In this document: positions 32,993 through 46,214 of the stretch, in pieces | Numbering within the stretch: the stretch's first letter is position 1 | Layout: the number at the start of each line of letters is the position of its first letter | From: Scatophagus argus | Taxonomy: Eukaryota; Chordata; Actinopteri; Scatophagidae | NCBI RefSeq assembly: GCF_020382885.2 | Contig: NC_058501.1 | Coordinates: 4,898,001-4,962,000, forward strand | Length of the DNA stretch: 64,000 bases | Direction: 5' to 3' | Notes under the pieces: model-generated | Databases searched by the model: none | What the model was told of the DNA's origin: nothing | The model's input: only the letters and a program-made list of their open reading frames with translations | Program-made: the position numbers and the translations under genes

Positions 32993-35799
32993 ATGGCTAC
33001 ATTGGTCAGGAGAATTATCAGCACAACAAAAGCCCCTGCTGCTATCGGCCCGTACAGGTGAGAAGAGATTTGAAGTCGGACGGTCAGTCTGAAACTTCAA
33101 GTTGTGAACTCAACCTGATCACAGCTGGCACAGTATGGCGTAGCAGTTAAAATAACGTTTAGAGAACACATATTGGTAGGTATGTTAAGAGAGTTGCTGC
33201 TGTTGATATGTCAGTTGAATTATCCATGATATTGCCCTGTGTCGTTCACTGGTTGTGATCACTCAGTGAGGTGTGCATTGCAAAGTACAGAAGCAAAGTA
33301 CACGTTTTTTTTTTTTTAACTTGGATTGCACTTTAGACTTTGAAAACTTTTGAAAGGCAGAACGGTTAAGATCAACAGCAAACTGGCCTCGTATTTTTGT
33401 GATTAAGTTTCCTCAATACAGCTCTCTCCAAATTTTAGATGACTTTTCATTAAACAAACAGCTTGTGTGCCAGCTGCTGGCTGACAGTATTTTATTGTAG
33501 GCTATTATACATATACAGAGAAAGGGTCTTTATATATAATGTATATTTTGTCTATGGAACAGAAGTGTTAGCCAGATAAGTTGTTCTAATCTTTTAAAAC
33601 CCTGCTTTAAACACATAGACTTACAATAGTGTCAATAGGTGTGAAACCACGTGGTCGCTGATAAGAGCAAGATAACATATGGTCAAATAAAACTTTTTTT
33701 AAAATTCAATTTCTACTGTCTGCTCTCTTTCTGTGGCAGTAAAGAATGCAGGAAAGGAGGATTTCATACTCTTTCTAAAAGAGGTCACTAAGCCTTTAAA
33801 TCCAGTGCTTTGTTGCTTCTTTTTGTGCGTCTCCCAGCCAGGCAGTACTGGCAGATCGGACCGTGTACATTTCAGGACAGCTGGGGATGGATCCTGTCAG
33901 TGGACAGTTGGTGGAAGGGGGTGTACAGGCTCAAACCAGACAGGTAATCCACCATAAAATACCTTCTCATGATTCATTCAGTCATAAGCAATTAGCAATC
34001 AAAATAAAAGATGAGACAATAGTTCACTTATCTGCTTAATTCTTTTCCTGCAGGCTCTTGTGAACATGGGTGAAATCCTGAAAGCTGCTGGATGTGGTTA
34101 TGAGAATGGTGAGGAAAAGTGTCTGTAAAGTATTGCTCCTTGAACTGATCTCTTTGATGTTCATGTGAAAGAGTTTCTTTTTTATTGCAAACCTAAACAT
34201 ACAATTTGTTGTTGTTTCCTGCAGTTGTGAAAACCACGGTGCTCTTAGCTGACATGAATGACTTTACCACTGTCAACGATGTTTACAAGCAGTGTAAGTG
34301 TCATTGACTCATTATTTTACTAATTGTTTTTTGTTTTGTTTTATTTGCTACGACTTGTTAGAAAAACAAAACATTTTTGCCACTAGGTGTCACTACAATC
34401 CCAGGAACCCACATTAACCCGGTATACATACTGCCCATTGCCTTTGTACACACTGTTCTAATGCTTACCTAGAGTTCACACTATTAAACTGTGATTTGGT
34501 TCAAGTGCTCATCTACGGTTATAGACTTCACTCTAAATAGCTTTGCATAAAGTCAATCAATTTTTCCACTATACTTGTATGGACCCTTGTTACTGAGACA
34601 ATTGTTATCCTCAAATTTGCCTCTTTTTAGTTGTAAAGTATAAAACAGATGCTCAGAAAGTTCATTGCACTGCTACAGGGACTGGGAGAAGAGAGAGAGA
34701 GAAAGCTGAGCTGCTACTGCCAATGGCTTACTCCTTAAACTAAATGTCACACAACATACCACATCTGATGTTCCACACACAGCCAAGAAATCTGTTAATT
34801 CTAATTGCAAAGACTATGACTTTTATCCATAAGCACCATATTCATTTTGGTGTCGTTTCAGGTCTGTATTAACAGAGAGTTAATAGGAGCACTTTTGCAC
34901 TCGCAGATGAACACTCCCACTTCTGTGTGCATATAACAGAGCCCGCAGCTAAGTCCTTATTGCACTACATTTGCCAGAGAGATCTTGTCTGTTCGTTGTA
35001 TCTCTGTTGTGGTTTTTAATAGCTGAGCTTCTGTTGGGAGGGTTCTGTTTCCTTTAGCTGCGTCACAGGTTCAGCTACCTTTAAAGAATTTCCCCTCAGG
35101 GATAAATAAAGGAATTCTGATTCTGATGATCATAGTATGTAATAAGTGCAGCACCAGTGTACAGATTACAGAGAAGTTGATGTGCTGTTCTGTTGTGAAC
35201 AGGGGAAGATGGCTTACATTAGTAAATACATCAGAAAGTACGCAGTTCCCTGTTTACAGAGGACTTTTCTTCATGAACACTTACCTGATACTTAGAACGA
35301 CAAATACAAAAACTCTCGCAAACTGGGTTACAAAACAATATGACGTGTCAGGTGTGACTAATGACATTAATGGCTGCTTGTGTAGACTGACATGGGTGAA
35401 GCCCCTGATTAGTGTTATTAGCTACACCTGTGCTTTTCCTAGGCTTTTTATTTTATATTAATCAGTGGCACAAAGTAGCAGAATGAGCATTTCATTTTAA
35501 TGTGTTGCTGATTGTGTCTTCACATCAGAGGTGGAAGACACTGATAATAGGTTTTTAATAAAGTTCAAATTAAGTTTGAGCTCATTCTTAATATAGTCTG
35601 TGTCATATCAACATGTTTAAATACGTGTGTGTTGGTAACCTAATCCTGCTGAATCTTCTGCTGTCTCCAGTCTTCAGCTCTAACTACCCAGCCCGAGCTG
35701 CTTACCAGGTTGCTGCTCTTCCCAGGGTCAGTGTTTGATGAAGACTCACACTTCTTTCCATTGTTTATGCTGGGAATTTAAACTGAAGTCCTCCTTGTA

Positions 35800-35834
<35 letters not shown>

Positions 35835-35915
35835 TTTCTCTTTCTCTCTCTCTAGGGTGGATTGGTTGAGATAGAAGCGGTTGCTGTATTGGGCCCTCTG
35901 ACCAATACTCAGTAA
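32993..35915 (+). CDS. rida: 2-iminobutanoate/2-iminopropanoate deaminase (RidA/HRSP12 family), 6 exons
   Basis: Exons: 32993-33057, 33838-33943, 34054-34108, 34225-34293, 35671-35726, 35856-35915. Total 411 nt, 136 residues, the normal length for the YjgF/YER057c/UK114 family. RidA hydrolyses reactive enamine/imine intermediates released by PLP enzymes and works as a trimer. Seen: start MATLVRRIISTTKAPAAIGP; YISGQLGMDPVSGQLVEGG; the signature NYPARAAYQVAALPRGGLVE, which contains the conserved arginine that in this family contacts the substrate carboxylate; and the C-terminal VEIEAVAVLG. All introns are GT-AG with matching phases. Divergent from pop1, convergent with erich5. The intron before exon 6 contains a 34-base C tract. 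Confidence 0.97.
33058..33837 (+). other. rida intron 1
   Basis: Unique AT-rich sequence; nothing recognised besides splice sites. The open frame running into exon 2 from 33733 is intron read-through. Confidence 0.5.
34294..35670 (+). other. rida intron 4
   Basis: Contains a retroposon-like segment whose 3' tail is at about 35087-35130. The 111-codon frame at 35126-35461 has no recognisable domain. Confidence 0.5.
35087..35130 (+). repeat. Retroposon 3' tail
   Basis: Reads TTTCCCCTCAGGGATAAATA then AAGGAATTCTGATTCTGATG. The same tail recurs at 36176-36211, and a variant at 40176-40219 in this window. This marks non-LTR retroposon 3' ends. The bodies are too decayed to assign. Confidence 0.55.
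35801..35834 (+). repeat. Poly(C) tract, 34 bases
   Basis: An uninterrupted run of cytosines inside rida intron 5 (129 nt). It ends 21 nt before exon 6 and merges into the TTTCTCTTTCTCTC pyrimidine tract of the acceptor. Confidence 0.95.
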
Positions 35916-38831
35916 CATGTAAATCTGTCAAGCGGTAAAAGCTGGAAAACCACAATGACAGTACATTTTTACAGTCTTGAAGAATTTCTAGAACTGATAA
36001 ACAACCTTTCTGTATAACATTAATCTGTTTCATTTGCAGATGAGTCACAGTTTGTGAGGTATTAAATTAATTAATGTGTCATCATCAGTCAGGCTCAGTA
36101 CACTTTCTCCTCTCTCATTCACATTGATAAGACGCATTTGCAGACACCACAACATCTTGAATTCCCCCTGCTCACATTTCCCCTCAGGCATAAATAAAGG
36201 AATTCTGAATGTGACAGTAGCTGTTAAGTGCTTGTCTCCTCTTACACTACCAAGTGAAATACGCTGCCAGCCATGTTGTGACCTGCCATACCAGGTGATA
36301 GATGATCAAATATAACTAAATAATAAATGTTTTTAATTTGCTTATATGGCGTTTGTTTCCTTGATATCAACAAAACTATATATAAATCATCACTTGGTGA
36401 TGTGACTTGCTCTTTTCTTGTTGTGAGTAGTGATTAGTGATTAGTTCTCTTTGACATGTGTTGATGCCCCCAGCCAGGATTGTGAAGCATGGAAAACCAT
36501 TTTTACATGATGACAGTATGGGTTATGCCACAGAGCATGGTCAAAAGTAGATCATAGATTACAGCAGCCCTACTCTAACCTTTGTTGTAATTAGTTTATG
36601 GCATAGGGGGTTCATCAAAAATATTATTTTAACGTGACTTATACAGAAAAATAATCCTCCTAGAGAGACTCCCAGAAACCCTCTCTCACAATGGAAAAGA
36701 TTCAACTTTGCAACCAAGTTTATATAACTAGGATAGGTTAACAAATGCCGTGGAAGGCTTTTATTCCATCCAATCAATTCTTCTGTCTAGTCTAAAACAA
36801 CTTGCCCGTTAAGTAATGTGGAATATTAACAACAGTCTTCTTTTTTCACTCGCGTGCTCCAGGGTCACACACACTACATTGTGTGTGTGGTTTATTATGC
36901 TTATAGGAGAAACAGGGGAAACACAAGGCTGAGTTATGAATTCATTTTAAATGGTATGAAGTCGAGCCTGGGCAGGTTTTGTGCACGCATTATTATTAAT
37001 AATTTAAATCACAGAGTTGTGCAGTGGGGCGGCATGGTGGTGCAGTGGTTAGCACTGTCGCCACACAGCAAGAAGGTTCCAGGTTCGAGGAAACCCAGGC
37101 TCTGTGTGGGTTTTCTCTGGGTACTCCACCCGCCTCCTACAGTCCCAACAACATGCACATAAGGTAAATTGGCTACAAGTTGTGAGTGTGTGCATGTGTG
37201 GTTGTCTGTCTTTGTCTGTCAACCCTGCGATTGACTGACCAGGGTGTGTCACTTGAGAAAGCTGTGAGACTGTAGATGAAAAACATCTGTCTTAATGGTC
37301 AGTCCTGTAGCTTTGGATAATGTCAGTGACTGACTGTCTTTCACCACTCTAATGTACACCTCAGCTGTCTCTACATGCATTGGAGTTTTAAAAACACAGT
37401 CCCATTTCATTTAAAAAAAAGCACATGTATTAGTCAGTAAAACTTTATTCTGTACACTACGTTAGCAGAATCATAGACAAAGCTCAGGAAATGAATATAG
37501 TACAGATAAAGAAATGGATGAAAAAAGATACAACAAACAAATTACATCAAAACAAATTTTTGTTCCCACAAACATCCATCACATCTTAGGAAGGTGATAA
37601 AATACACTGTTTTTAACACAGCACGTAGAACTAATAACAATTTAAAAATCATGTCCACTATGGTAGTTAATCTCTTACTGTGCTACACATGTACGTGCTG
37701 CACTCAAACCAAAACCAATGTGCATGTGACATCAGCCTTGCCAAGCTTTACGATTCCTTTAAATTTGTAGTTCAAAGTGACTTTCTTTTCAGGAAAATAG
37801 TTTTACCTGCCAGCTAGAGACCAGCTGCACAATTTGGCTTCATGGAACAGCCAGATGACGTATCAGTACTAGGATCATCTGCATCCTCAGTTTGGCCATG
37901 ATTTATTATGTCATTACTGATCTTTTTAACCATCTGCATGCATTTTCTTCTTTATGCAAAGTGCTGATCAGTATTACACTGTACACTCTGTTACTCAGCA
38001 TTTAGTACTGTCATTCCTATATTAATTAAATGAGCCTTATTAGAAAGGCTGCAACTAAATAATGTGTAAACACCAAATAGTTTATGGCAGATTTTAAATG
38101 TGATCCTGTAAAATCAGTTTCATATTGGTGATAAAAATTACAATTACACTGGCAGTGTAATCCTGTGTTGTTCACTCACCCAGTTAGGTGTTTCCGTCAC
38201 CTCAAGCTCTTTGCATAATTTTATTCACAGTTGTGTTTGGCTTGTATTCCTCAGCAGCAGCTATATTAAATACTCAAGGATTTTCTTCACAAACATCCTT
38301 TCCTGGTTCACCACACTGTCACAACACATCACAGATTACACAGGATATTGCACCCTTGTGTCTCATCCTGGTGTTTTTATAGTATTTTCTTTGCACAGGC
38401 CTGCATGTAGATTATGTGGCTCCAGGCACGTAAGGTCTCAGTAGAAAAATTAGTTTATATTTACAAATATAGGAAAAATCCTGATCTTTCCTAAATGACA
38501 TGTTATTAAGGCACAATGCATATTAATATTTCTGGTGTACAGTTTGGTGAGCGCTGAGGAGACAATACAGAAAATGTGGTGTTTGTTGCTTTGTCTTGTT
38601 TTTCTTCCAGTTGCCTTAAAATGGTAGCTTTGGGTTTTTTGTTACTTTGGTGAATCCCTTCTCTCTGAAAGAAAAAAAAAGAAGAATCCTAAGATAGCTG
38701 ACATACCTTCTACTATTTATATTCAGTGTTTTAAGAGTATGTATAGCATCTAAAGTTACACTGGAGACTCAGCTGATCCTTTAATGTTTGCACTGGGTTA
38801 AAGTGTGGTTTGTGGTTGTGCTCTTACCAAC
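35916..38831. other. Convergent rida/erich5 3' region
   Basis: Holds the rida 3' UTR, a second retroposon tail at 36176-36211, a SINE at 37023-37262, and probably a long erich5 3' UTR with a minus-strand AATAAA at 37444-37449. No additional gene was recognised. Confidence 0.55.
37023..37262 (+). mobile_element. tRNA-derived SINE
   Basis: The head reads GGGGCGGCATGGTGGTGCAG and contains an A-box-like TGGTGCAGTGG. A B-box-like GGTTCGAGG lies about 45 nt on. The body then has TGTGTGGGTTTTCTCTGGGT, AACATGCACAT, AATTGGCTAC and CCTGCGATTGACTG. This is a common fish SINE architecture, sharing its body with the 52427-52745 copy. The (CATC)n tail is missing. Confidence 0.8.
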
Positions 38832-41800
38832 TCAGTCCTCCTTTTTGGCTTTCTCACTCTCTGTATCCTGAGAAGCCTCAGCCGCTGACACCACTGCACG
38901 CACACACACATACACACACACACACACACGCATTAAGAGGAAATCAATAACTGACATTTTCATTCAATACAAACCACTTTTAATCCACAGAAGAGAAGTG
39001 AAGCACAAACTTTCCAACTTAGCCACATCTGGTTCTACTGAACTGGTTTACTAGTGATTTACCTGGCCTCTGAATGAACACACGCACATACACACACAAT
39101 GCTGAGTCTCCAGGGAGAAGTCTCATAAAAGTTATGCAATATAGCTTCCACACCAGACCAGTATTTTGCACATGCTGCCTGGAGGGGCATCTCTGCCCTA
39201 AAAGTACAGCATGTTCTCTGAGAGTCAAGAGTGGGGTGCTGGCTGTCATGAAAACCACGAGCCTCTGCCCCTTACACAAGGCACCTGACCACTGGAGGTA
39301 GTGCACATTGAAGAGTTCATTTGCAGAATACACAGGGGAATTGGCACTGATTTTCAATTGTTTTAGTAGTCAGTTTCCACAATAAAGTCAATAAATCTAC
39401 AGAGTGTATACTGTGGGTATCTCACAGACTTTAACCAGAGAATCACTGGCATGTTGAAAAGGTGTAAAAATCCATATATTGTAGCCGGGCTTGAAAACAG
39501 TGCTCTGTTTCTGTCTGTATGTGAGACAATGGCTTAAGCACTGGTGAGGAGAAAGTACATGGCATTTTTTGTGATTAGTTAAGTTTCCACAAAATTTCTT
39601 TTACCTTCTTTAACATCAAAACATTTTAGTGCGAATTTTATTTGATTACATAATCCTAATTAAATGCAATCCGCCACTACCTAACCTTAAAGTTAGCATT
39701 ATATCAACATTAACTAGCGTCAGCCTCAACCTAAACGCAACATGGCGCCGTCTGCTGCCTCACGTGGATGAGAATGACTTGTGATCACAGGTAAGCGTTG
39801 AATGAGGATGAGTGTTTTATGAGACTGTGGATCTTTCTGATCAATCTGAAGAGCACCTAGGTGTGCCTGTTCCACATTCTATCATCAAGTGTGTCCTGCA
39901 CTGGCCATTGGCCTGGTCGTGGATTTGGCTCAGTCTAACCTTGCCTTGGTCTTGGTCTTACCTTTGTCTCAACCCCTCAAAATGATCCACATTCTTTACT
40001 TATATTTTATTATTTTCAGGTATCAGAAAATTTGTCATTGTAATATGTATATTCAGTGATATTGATGGTCTTCTGTACATGTGAGATCTACTGTGCATCT
40101 GTCCTGGGTGAGGGATTCCTAGATCAAGAGTCTAAGGACAGATACCTTATAACCAATACACTTTATACCCAATTTCCTCCAGGGATCAATAAAGTGATAA
40201 AGTATTTCTGATTCTGATTACAGATTGAAAAGCCCGCTGAGGCACCATGATTTGTGATTTTGGGCTATATAAATTAAACTGACTCTCTCTTCATACTGAA
40301 TATTCTTTAGAATGAGCCCTGAAATGGTTTTACTTCAGATTTTTGCATTAAGACTGCAATCCAGCAGGCTTGTAGAGCATTTATGCATTGTCTTAAGTAA
40401 CTCGAATCAGCAGGGCATGATTAGTCTGTAGTCAGTTCACAATAGAGTACAATGAGTGAGAGTAGCGTGACTGGAGCTGTTGTGCTGACAACATGCTCCC
40501 ACTATAATCAACACACTCAAGACAAGCCTTCATTTCTCACTCTGAGAGTGTGTAGCTGCTTTCTGTTTCTCACACTGTGTTGTCTGTTCAGTCTTGCGGC
40601 TCAACAATATCCTGTTTATCCTGTCAGCTCCAACTAATCACACTAGTACAGACGGGAACCTATGTGAAGGACTGTTTATTAGCAGAAAGGTCGAATGGTT
40701 TACTCAGAGTTTGGTGTTGCTAACCGTGTGTGTGTGTGTGTGTGCTGGATACGCACTGAGTTACCGATGGCAGCACCTTCAAGAGGGTGATAAAAGTGTC
40801 TCTGAAGAGAACAATCATACTTTGGCCATATGTGTAGCAAGTAGATGGATTGAACATTATGACCAGTGAAGGACCATTGTTATATGGATGTAAACAAAAT
40901 CCTCTTATCTGTGTGCACAACACTCAGTTTCGTCTGCCTTTCTTTCTCTGTCTCACCTCTTTCTACTTGTTTATACGTGCTTAGTGCCTAATGCATGTTT
41001 GCATACATTCCCCCAGCCATTCCAACCAGTGGCAATGCCTAACTGTTTGGAAGGCTGACAGTTTTTGGGTGGAGGTCAATCTGTCAGAATTTGTCCATCA
41101 TGCCTTATCAAGCAGGTTAAAACATAGTATGATGCCTTAAAGTCAAAGTTAGTATGACAGGTTTTCAAACAAGTAAACCCTTGAGCCTAAACCCTGTCAT
41201 CATCTCTCCTTAACAATGGCAGCCATCGCTGGCTCTAATCCTATCGTTGTCATCCTTCAGCCATTAATACTTGTACTCTGGAGGAAATGTGGCTGTGCTG
41301 CATTCTGTCAACAGTCATGTGTAGAACACAAATTAAAATATGCTTTAAATAGCTACAGAGATACTGCTGTGGGGATCTGTTCACCTTTCTGTTAGTGCTG
41401 TAAAAAGATTATTTAAAAGAGAGGGAATTGAGTTATTTCTTTATTTTACTATGCAAAGAAAACTATGTATAATTACTGACAAGACAGGAAGAGCAGTGTA
41501 GAGGTGTCGGAGTTTCATACCTGCAGGTGCTGACAATGCTGCAGAGTCTCCTGGGGAGGACTCAACCACAGGAGCCTCTGCAGGGGCTGCACTGTCTGCC
41601 GCTGACTCTGTGGCCACAATTGCTGCTGGAACCACTGCTGGACCTGCTTCTGAAGAGGCTTCCAAAACCTCTGATGTAGGTGCTGGAGCCTCTACCTCCT
41701 GGACTGGCTCAGCAGCAGCTGATTCAGCTTCTTGAGCAGGAGCAGAGGTTTGTTCTGAGGGCATCTCTGCAGTCTCAGCAGGAGCCACAGAAAGTGCTAG

Positions 41801-44800
41801 TGCCTCCTCAACTTCAGGCTGAGGTTCAACTTGAGCGTCAACTGAGGCTGAAGATAATGGAGGCATCTCTGGAATAGTTGCTACAGCAATCTCTGTATCT
41901 ATTATAGGCTCTTTTGCCTCTACAGGTGCTGAGGATTCACCTGGGGCTGCACCCTCGATTGGGGCTGGTACTGAAGCTTCTCCAGAGGCTGCACCCTCAC
42001 TTGGTGCTGGTGCTGCAGCTTCGTCTTGTTCTGAGGATTCACATGGTGTTGCTGGGGCAGGGACTTCTGCAACATTGTCAGCTGGAGCCTCTGCCTCTAC
42101 AGGAGCAGCCACTTCAGCAGGGACCTCAGCCACTGCAGCTGTTGTCTCTTCCATAACTACTGGGGCCTCTGCTGACTCAGACACAACAGGTTCAATGGCG
42201 GGGGTGGCAACTTCAGAAGAGGCCTCGGCTGGCACAGCGATCAACTCCTCAACAACAGGAGGAGCCTCTACCTGCACAGCTACAGCAGCAGGGGTCTCCT
42301 CTTTAGCCTCAGTGAGGGCTTCGACATCAGGAGCAGCCTCAGACACTACAGTTTCTACAGGGGCAGCTTCCTCCACAAGGGGTAGTGCCTCCACCACCAC
42401 TTTAGCAGCCTCAGGTTCAGTGGCGGCTTCAGCTGAAACAGCAGCCTCTGAAGCTGGCTCTGCAGGGGTAACAGGTTCTGGTTGGGGCTCAGGAGCAGCC
42501 AGGAGGTCCTCACCAGAGCCAAGATCCTCTTGGGCCTCCATGGCTACTAACACACCCTCTGCCTCGTCATCGGCACCTGGTTGAAGATCATCTGGTAAGG
42601 CGGTCTGGACAGGCAACTGCATCTGGTCCTCAATGGTTTGTGCATCTTCTGCGATAATACCGTTTCTGACTGCTGTCAATACAGGAATCATAAAGGAAGA
42701 GCTTGATTAGGATTTACAAGCATGTGGTACTTATCAATTTTCATTAGTGCGTTGGGCTAGTAATGCACCGCCAATCTGCTAAACAGTTACTACACAACAA
42801 CACTGAGCAATGAAAGAGCTTTCAAGAAGACTCCTTATGTGACTGAGCTTGAAACTTCTTAGGGGGTCCTTGAGCTAATCTATGCATTGAATGGTTTTGT
42901 TAATAAATGACCACATTTGCTATGACAACATCAGCTTTAGAAAATGGAACCGAGACATTCAACCATACAAGACTGAACTGATATGATAGGTGAAAAAAAT
43001 AAAATTCTGACATAAACTGGTTTAAAAAGGGTAATCTGTTTTATTCTTATGTCAGGAGAATGAAGCATTACATTAACCTTCTAATCTAAAAAGCAACACA
43101 TATTGATGTGAATGTGGACAATAATTTATAGATGTAAATTAAATCCTATTGCACCAAACATATAAAACCATAAACACAGCAAAGCAGCAGCTTTACTCAA
43201 CATGGAAGGCTGGAGATAGGAAATAAGGCAATAAGGCACACTGAATGCGTGATACAGAAAACAGCCTTTAATTTCCGTAGTTGAAAATATGATTCTTTGA
43301 AGCCTGCATTTTCCTAAAGCCTTGAGGACATGCAGGTCAGTCTCAGGGGAAATAAAAAACACGTGACTTTCCTTGCCTGTGGGGAGACACCCTACTTTCA
43401 CTCTCATCCCCTGACCTCTGCTCTCATAACTGTGGATGTGAACAAGACATCTGGCCTTGGCTGAACAATAGATGAGGAACAATAGAGGGATTGGATATTT
43501 AAAACTGAAAAGTCACTAACTGCAATACACATTTCAGTTACAGGAATCTCAATGGCAGAACAGAAGCTTCTGAAGTGTCTTTTATCGAAGTTCCCCTCAG
43601 TAGTATTTCACAGCTAACTTCTTTGCAAAAACACTTTGTTCACAAATGACACAGACCAGAAGCTGAATGGGCGGATAGTTTGGACTCTGCAGCTTCCTGG
43701 TTTTACTTGTCTGTCAGGAGTGATAAAAAGAGTTGAGAGTGATGGGTGGAAGGGAATGTGAAAGCCTGGCAACTCAAATGAAAACGAGCCAGTGCAAGAA
43801 CAACCAAACTTGTTTATGTAAAATGAAATATTTATAATGAGAGTATAGAATTGTAAAAGCAGAAGTTTTTAGACAGGTGTTTTCACAAGATTTAAATCCT
43901 TACAATGTTTTTGACTTAACACAGTTTCCTTTCATAGATTTCAAACATGTGCTCTGTTAGTCTCCACTTAATCAGAAATCCACCTCATACTACAACTATA
44001 GCAGTGAATACAAAGGTCAGAACTACTGTTGAAAAGTGTGTTTGGGTCGAGACAGAGACAGTCTCCCCAGGCATGGATGACTTGTGTGTCAACATGATTT
44101 AGCAGCCAGAGATGACAGAGATCGCAGTCAAAACAGTTCCAGAGGGGAGGGAAGGGGACAGACAAGGGGCCCGGACAGGGGATGGGACCAGTGGTGCCTT
44201 GGATGGCATACAGCTGGCTTGTTAGACAAGCTGTACACAGTATGATTTAAACCTCCACCCATTCGGTCACATTTAGAGAGCCTGCCTGGGCAAAGAGTAC
44301 AATAAGTGGTTTCTTGTTGGGGTGATGTAAGAGCCTGGAAAGGAACTCCAGCTTCTCCAGGTGACCATAGCTGGCTGGCGGAAGAGACAATGCCCTGACA
44401 CAAGCATTGCACAGTGACATAGTGGAAGATGAAAATGCTGTACGTGAATACACACTAACTATCAATTTGCTTACTTTCCTTAAAAATACTATTTGCTACC
44501 ATTTAAACTATTTCTTTTTGGCTCAAGCAATCACATGCACTAAGACACACTATGTAACAAAGGCTGTAATCGTCATGCCATGTGTATGAGGGGAGATGTG
44601 GTGAGAACATACTGTACATGGAGCCGTGCCTGGCATGACATAGCCATGTGCCAGTAGGTTGGAGCCATGAATAGACAATCATGTTTTGTGTCAGGCCTTT
44701 TGGTGGGCAGCTTGAACACAGAGTCCATAAGCATATGCAAAGGTTTTGGGAAAACCTTTGCATATGAACTTTAGAACCATGAAGAAGAGACACATTATCT

Positions 44801-45466
44801 GTTGGCTCTTTGATTGTTTGTGTGTGTAAAAATACTTGAAGTCACAAATCAGGCTAATGCCCAGTGACAATAAACAGGTTGGGTTGCAATTCTCGCCTCA
44901 AGGTGCAGATAGACTGTAACACACTCCGAGCTGACTTTCACACTGTAGGAGTTGTATCCAGGTTTAACCAGTCTAGGTTCTAGGTGTGCTTAGCCTCATG
45001 TAATGACGTCTCATTTCATCAATAAGTCACGCTATGCCATTTTTAACACCACATCAAGCTAGACATGACAAACTAAAAATACATACCAACCACTTCAAGG
45101 AAAGTGGGTGAACATGAATAATTCTCTCCATAAGGTACTGTAGTATGCTGTATGGCAGAGGACTGTGGGAAAGCACACAGTGTACCAGAGCAGTACTCAC
45201 AGTCCTCAGCGAGACCTGACTCAGTAATGTAAAACAACGACTGTATACTTCATGAGAGCATATATAAAGTTTATTTCATGCTCATCACTTACAAGAGACA
45301 AACAAACACACAACGATAAATGAAAGTGAAAATGAAACTTGAAAATATTTGAACTCTCCATAGGCAATTAGTACTTACCCACTGTATCTCCATTGCTCTC
45401 CTCTGGCTTTGAACCTGGTCTTTTCTCTTGATCCACAGTCTGTGCACTGGATGAGGAGCACCCCAT
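38832..45466 (-). CDS. erich5: Glutamate-rich protein 5, 3 exons
   Basis: Exons (minus): 45466-45379, 42672-41521, 38893-38832; 1,302 nt, 433 residues. ERICH5 (C8orf47) has no established biochemical role. Seen: start MGCSSSSAQTVDQEKRPG, where Gly2, Cys3 and a Ser at position 6 fit N-myristoylation with adjacent palmitoylation, so membrane association is likely. Exon 2 encodes a low-complexity Glu/Ala/Pro/Val chain with no folded domain, including imperfect repeats around APAPSEGAASGEASVPAPIE. The short last exon ends SEKAKKED. The exon 2 donor (GCACCTGCAG then GTATGA) was preferred over reading on to the in-frame stop at 41441, because the 38893 acceptor keeps phase and ends promptly. Identity rests on synteny between rida and matn2, the MGCSSS start and composition. 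Final exon moderately sure. Confidence 0.85.
38894..41520 (-). other. erich5 intron 2
   Basis: Contains a CA microsatellite near 38898-38930, a decayed retroposon ending about 40176-40219, and a TG microsatellite near 40726-40743. No other coding exon recognised. Confidence 0.5.
42673..45378 (-). other. erich5 intron 1
   Basis: Unique sequence apart from a perfect 16-bp inverted repeat at 44732-44766. Small open frames on the minus strand (43126-43482, 44128-44793) show no family resemblance. Confidence 0.5.
44732..44766. repeat. Perfect hairpin, 16-bp arms
   Basis: CATATGCAAAGGTTTT, then GGG, then AAAACCTTTGCATATG. The arms are perfectly complementary with a 3-base loop. Each arm carries an octamer-like ATGCAAA core. 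Function unknown. Confidence 0.9.
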
Positions 45467-46045
45467 GTTTGAAAGCAAGAGCTGAGATGAATTAATAAAG
45501 ACTTGGACCTTGTTATTGAAGCAAAGACAAGTCCACACTGCTCTCTGTTAGCAAAGACAGAGACTGTGTGGCAGGCAAAACATGGACAGCTATCGCTCTT
45601 CCTCTGGTCTCTTTGTGTGTTTATGCATGGCCTGCTGCCTTCTTGTCCAGTATCTGTAGTGAGAACACAGCTGAGCAGTGCGGTCACTTCTGCTGAATGT
45701 TCCCTGACTGCCTCCCGCTCACAGTCACACTATTCATACAAGAGGAGGAGGCAAGCATGTGCTGGAAGTGAGTGTCCTCCCCTTCATAGGAGTGTTCCCT
45801 CTGGAGGACATCCACCACCTGGTGGCAACATTTAGGGTAGCACATGTACAATGTACATACGTATGTCTTTATTAAGTGGTTCTTTTGTTGTACTGTTTTT
45901 GTTTCAGGGAAGGTGTGGTTATTACTTGACTGAACAGCCTACATTAATTTCATGACAAATAAAATTTAAATATCCCTCATAGTGAACCTAATACCTAAAA
46001 AAAGACAAACTCCAAAATGTTCAATATAAAATGTTTACTTGTCAG

Positions 46046-46051
46046 TTTATT
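46046..46051 (-). terminator. matn2 polyadenylation signal
   Basis: AATAAA on the minus strand about 215 nt downstream of the matn2 stop codon, giving a short 3' UTR. Confidence 0.6.
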
Positions 46052-46214
46052 GTACACAATCATTAATTTGATTGGCATTACATAAAGAAACTTACAGAAA
46101 ACAATACATTATGTTGTATACAAAAGTGTATAAATAGCTTCAGTAGAAAGCATTACATTTGCATATGCTTGAGAGTAGCCTGTCAAGCAGGATTAAAAGG
46201 ATCCTCTGAGTGTT

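Noticed and set aside
41441..41520. Extension of erich5 exon 2 to the in-frame stop
   Set aside because: A good GTATGA donor lies at 41520, and the 38893 acceptor continues in phase to a charged C-terminus. The extension encodes an unrelated hydrophobic tail.
42075..42584. 169-codon + strand open frame (Ala/Ser/Thr-rich)
   Set aside because: Exact antisense shadow of the low-complexity erich5 exon 2.
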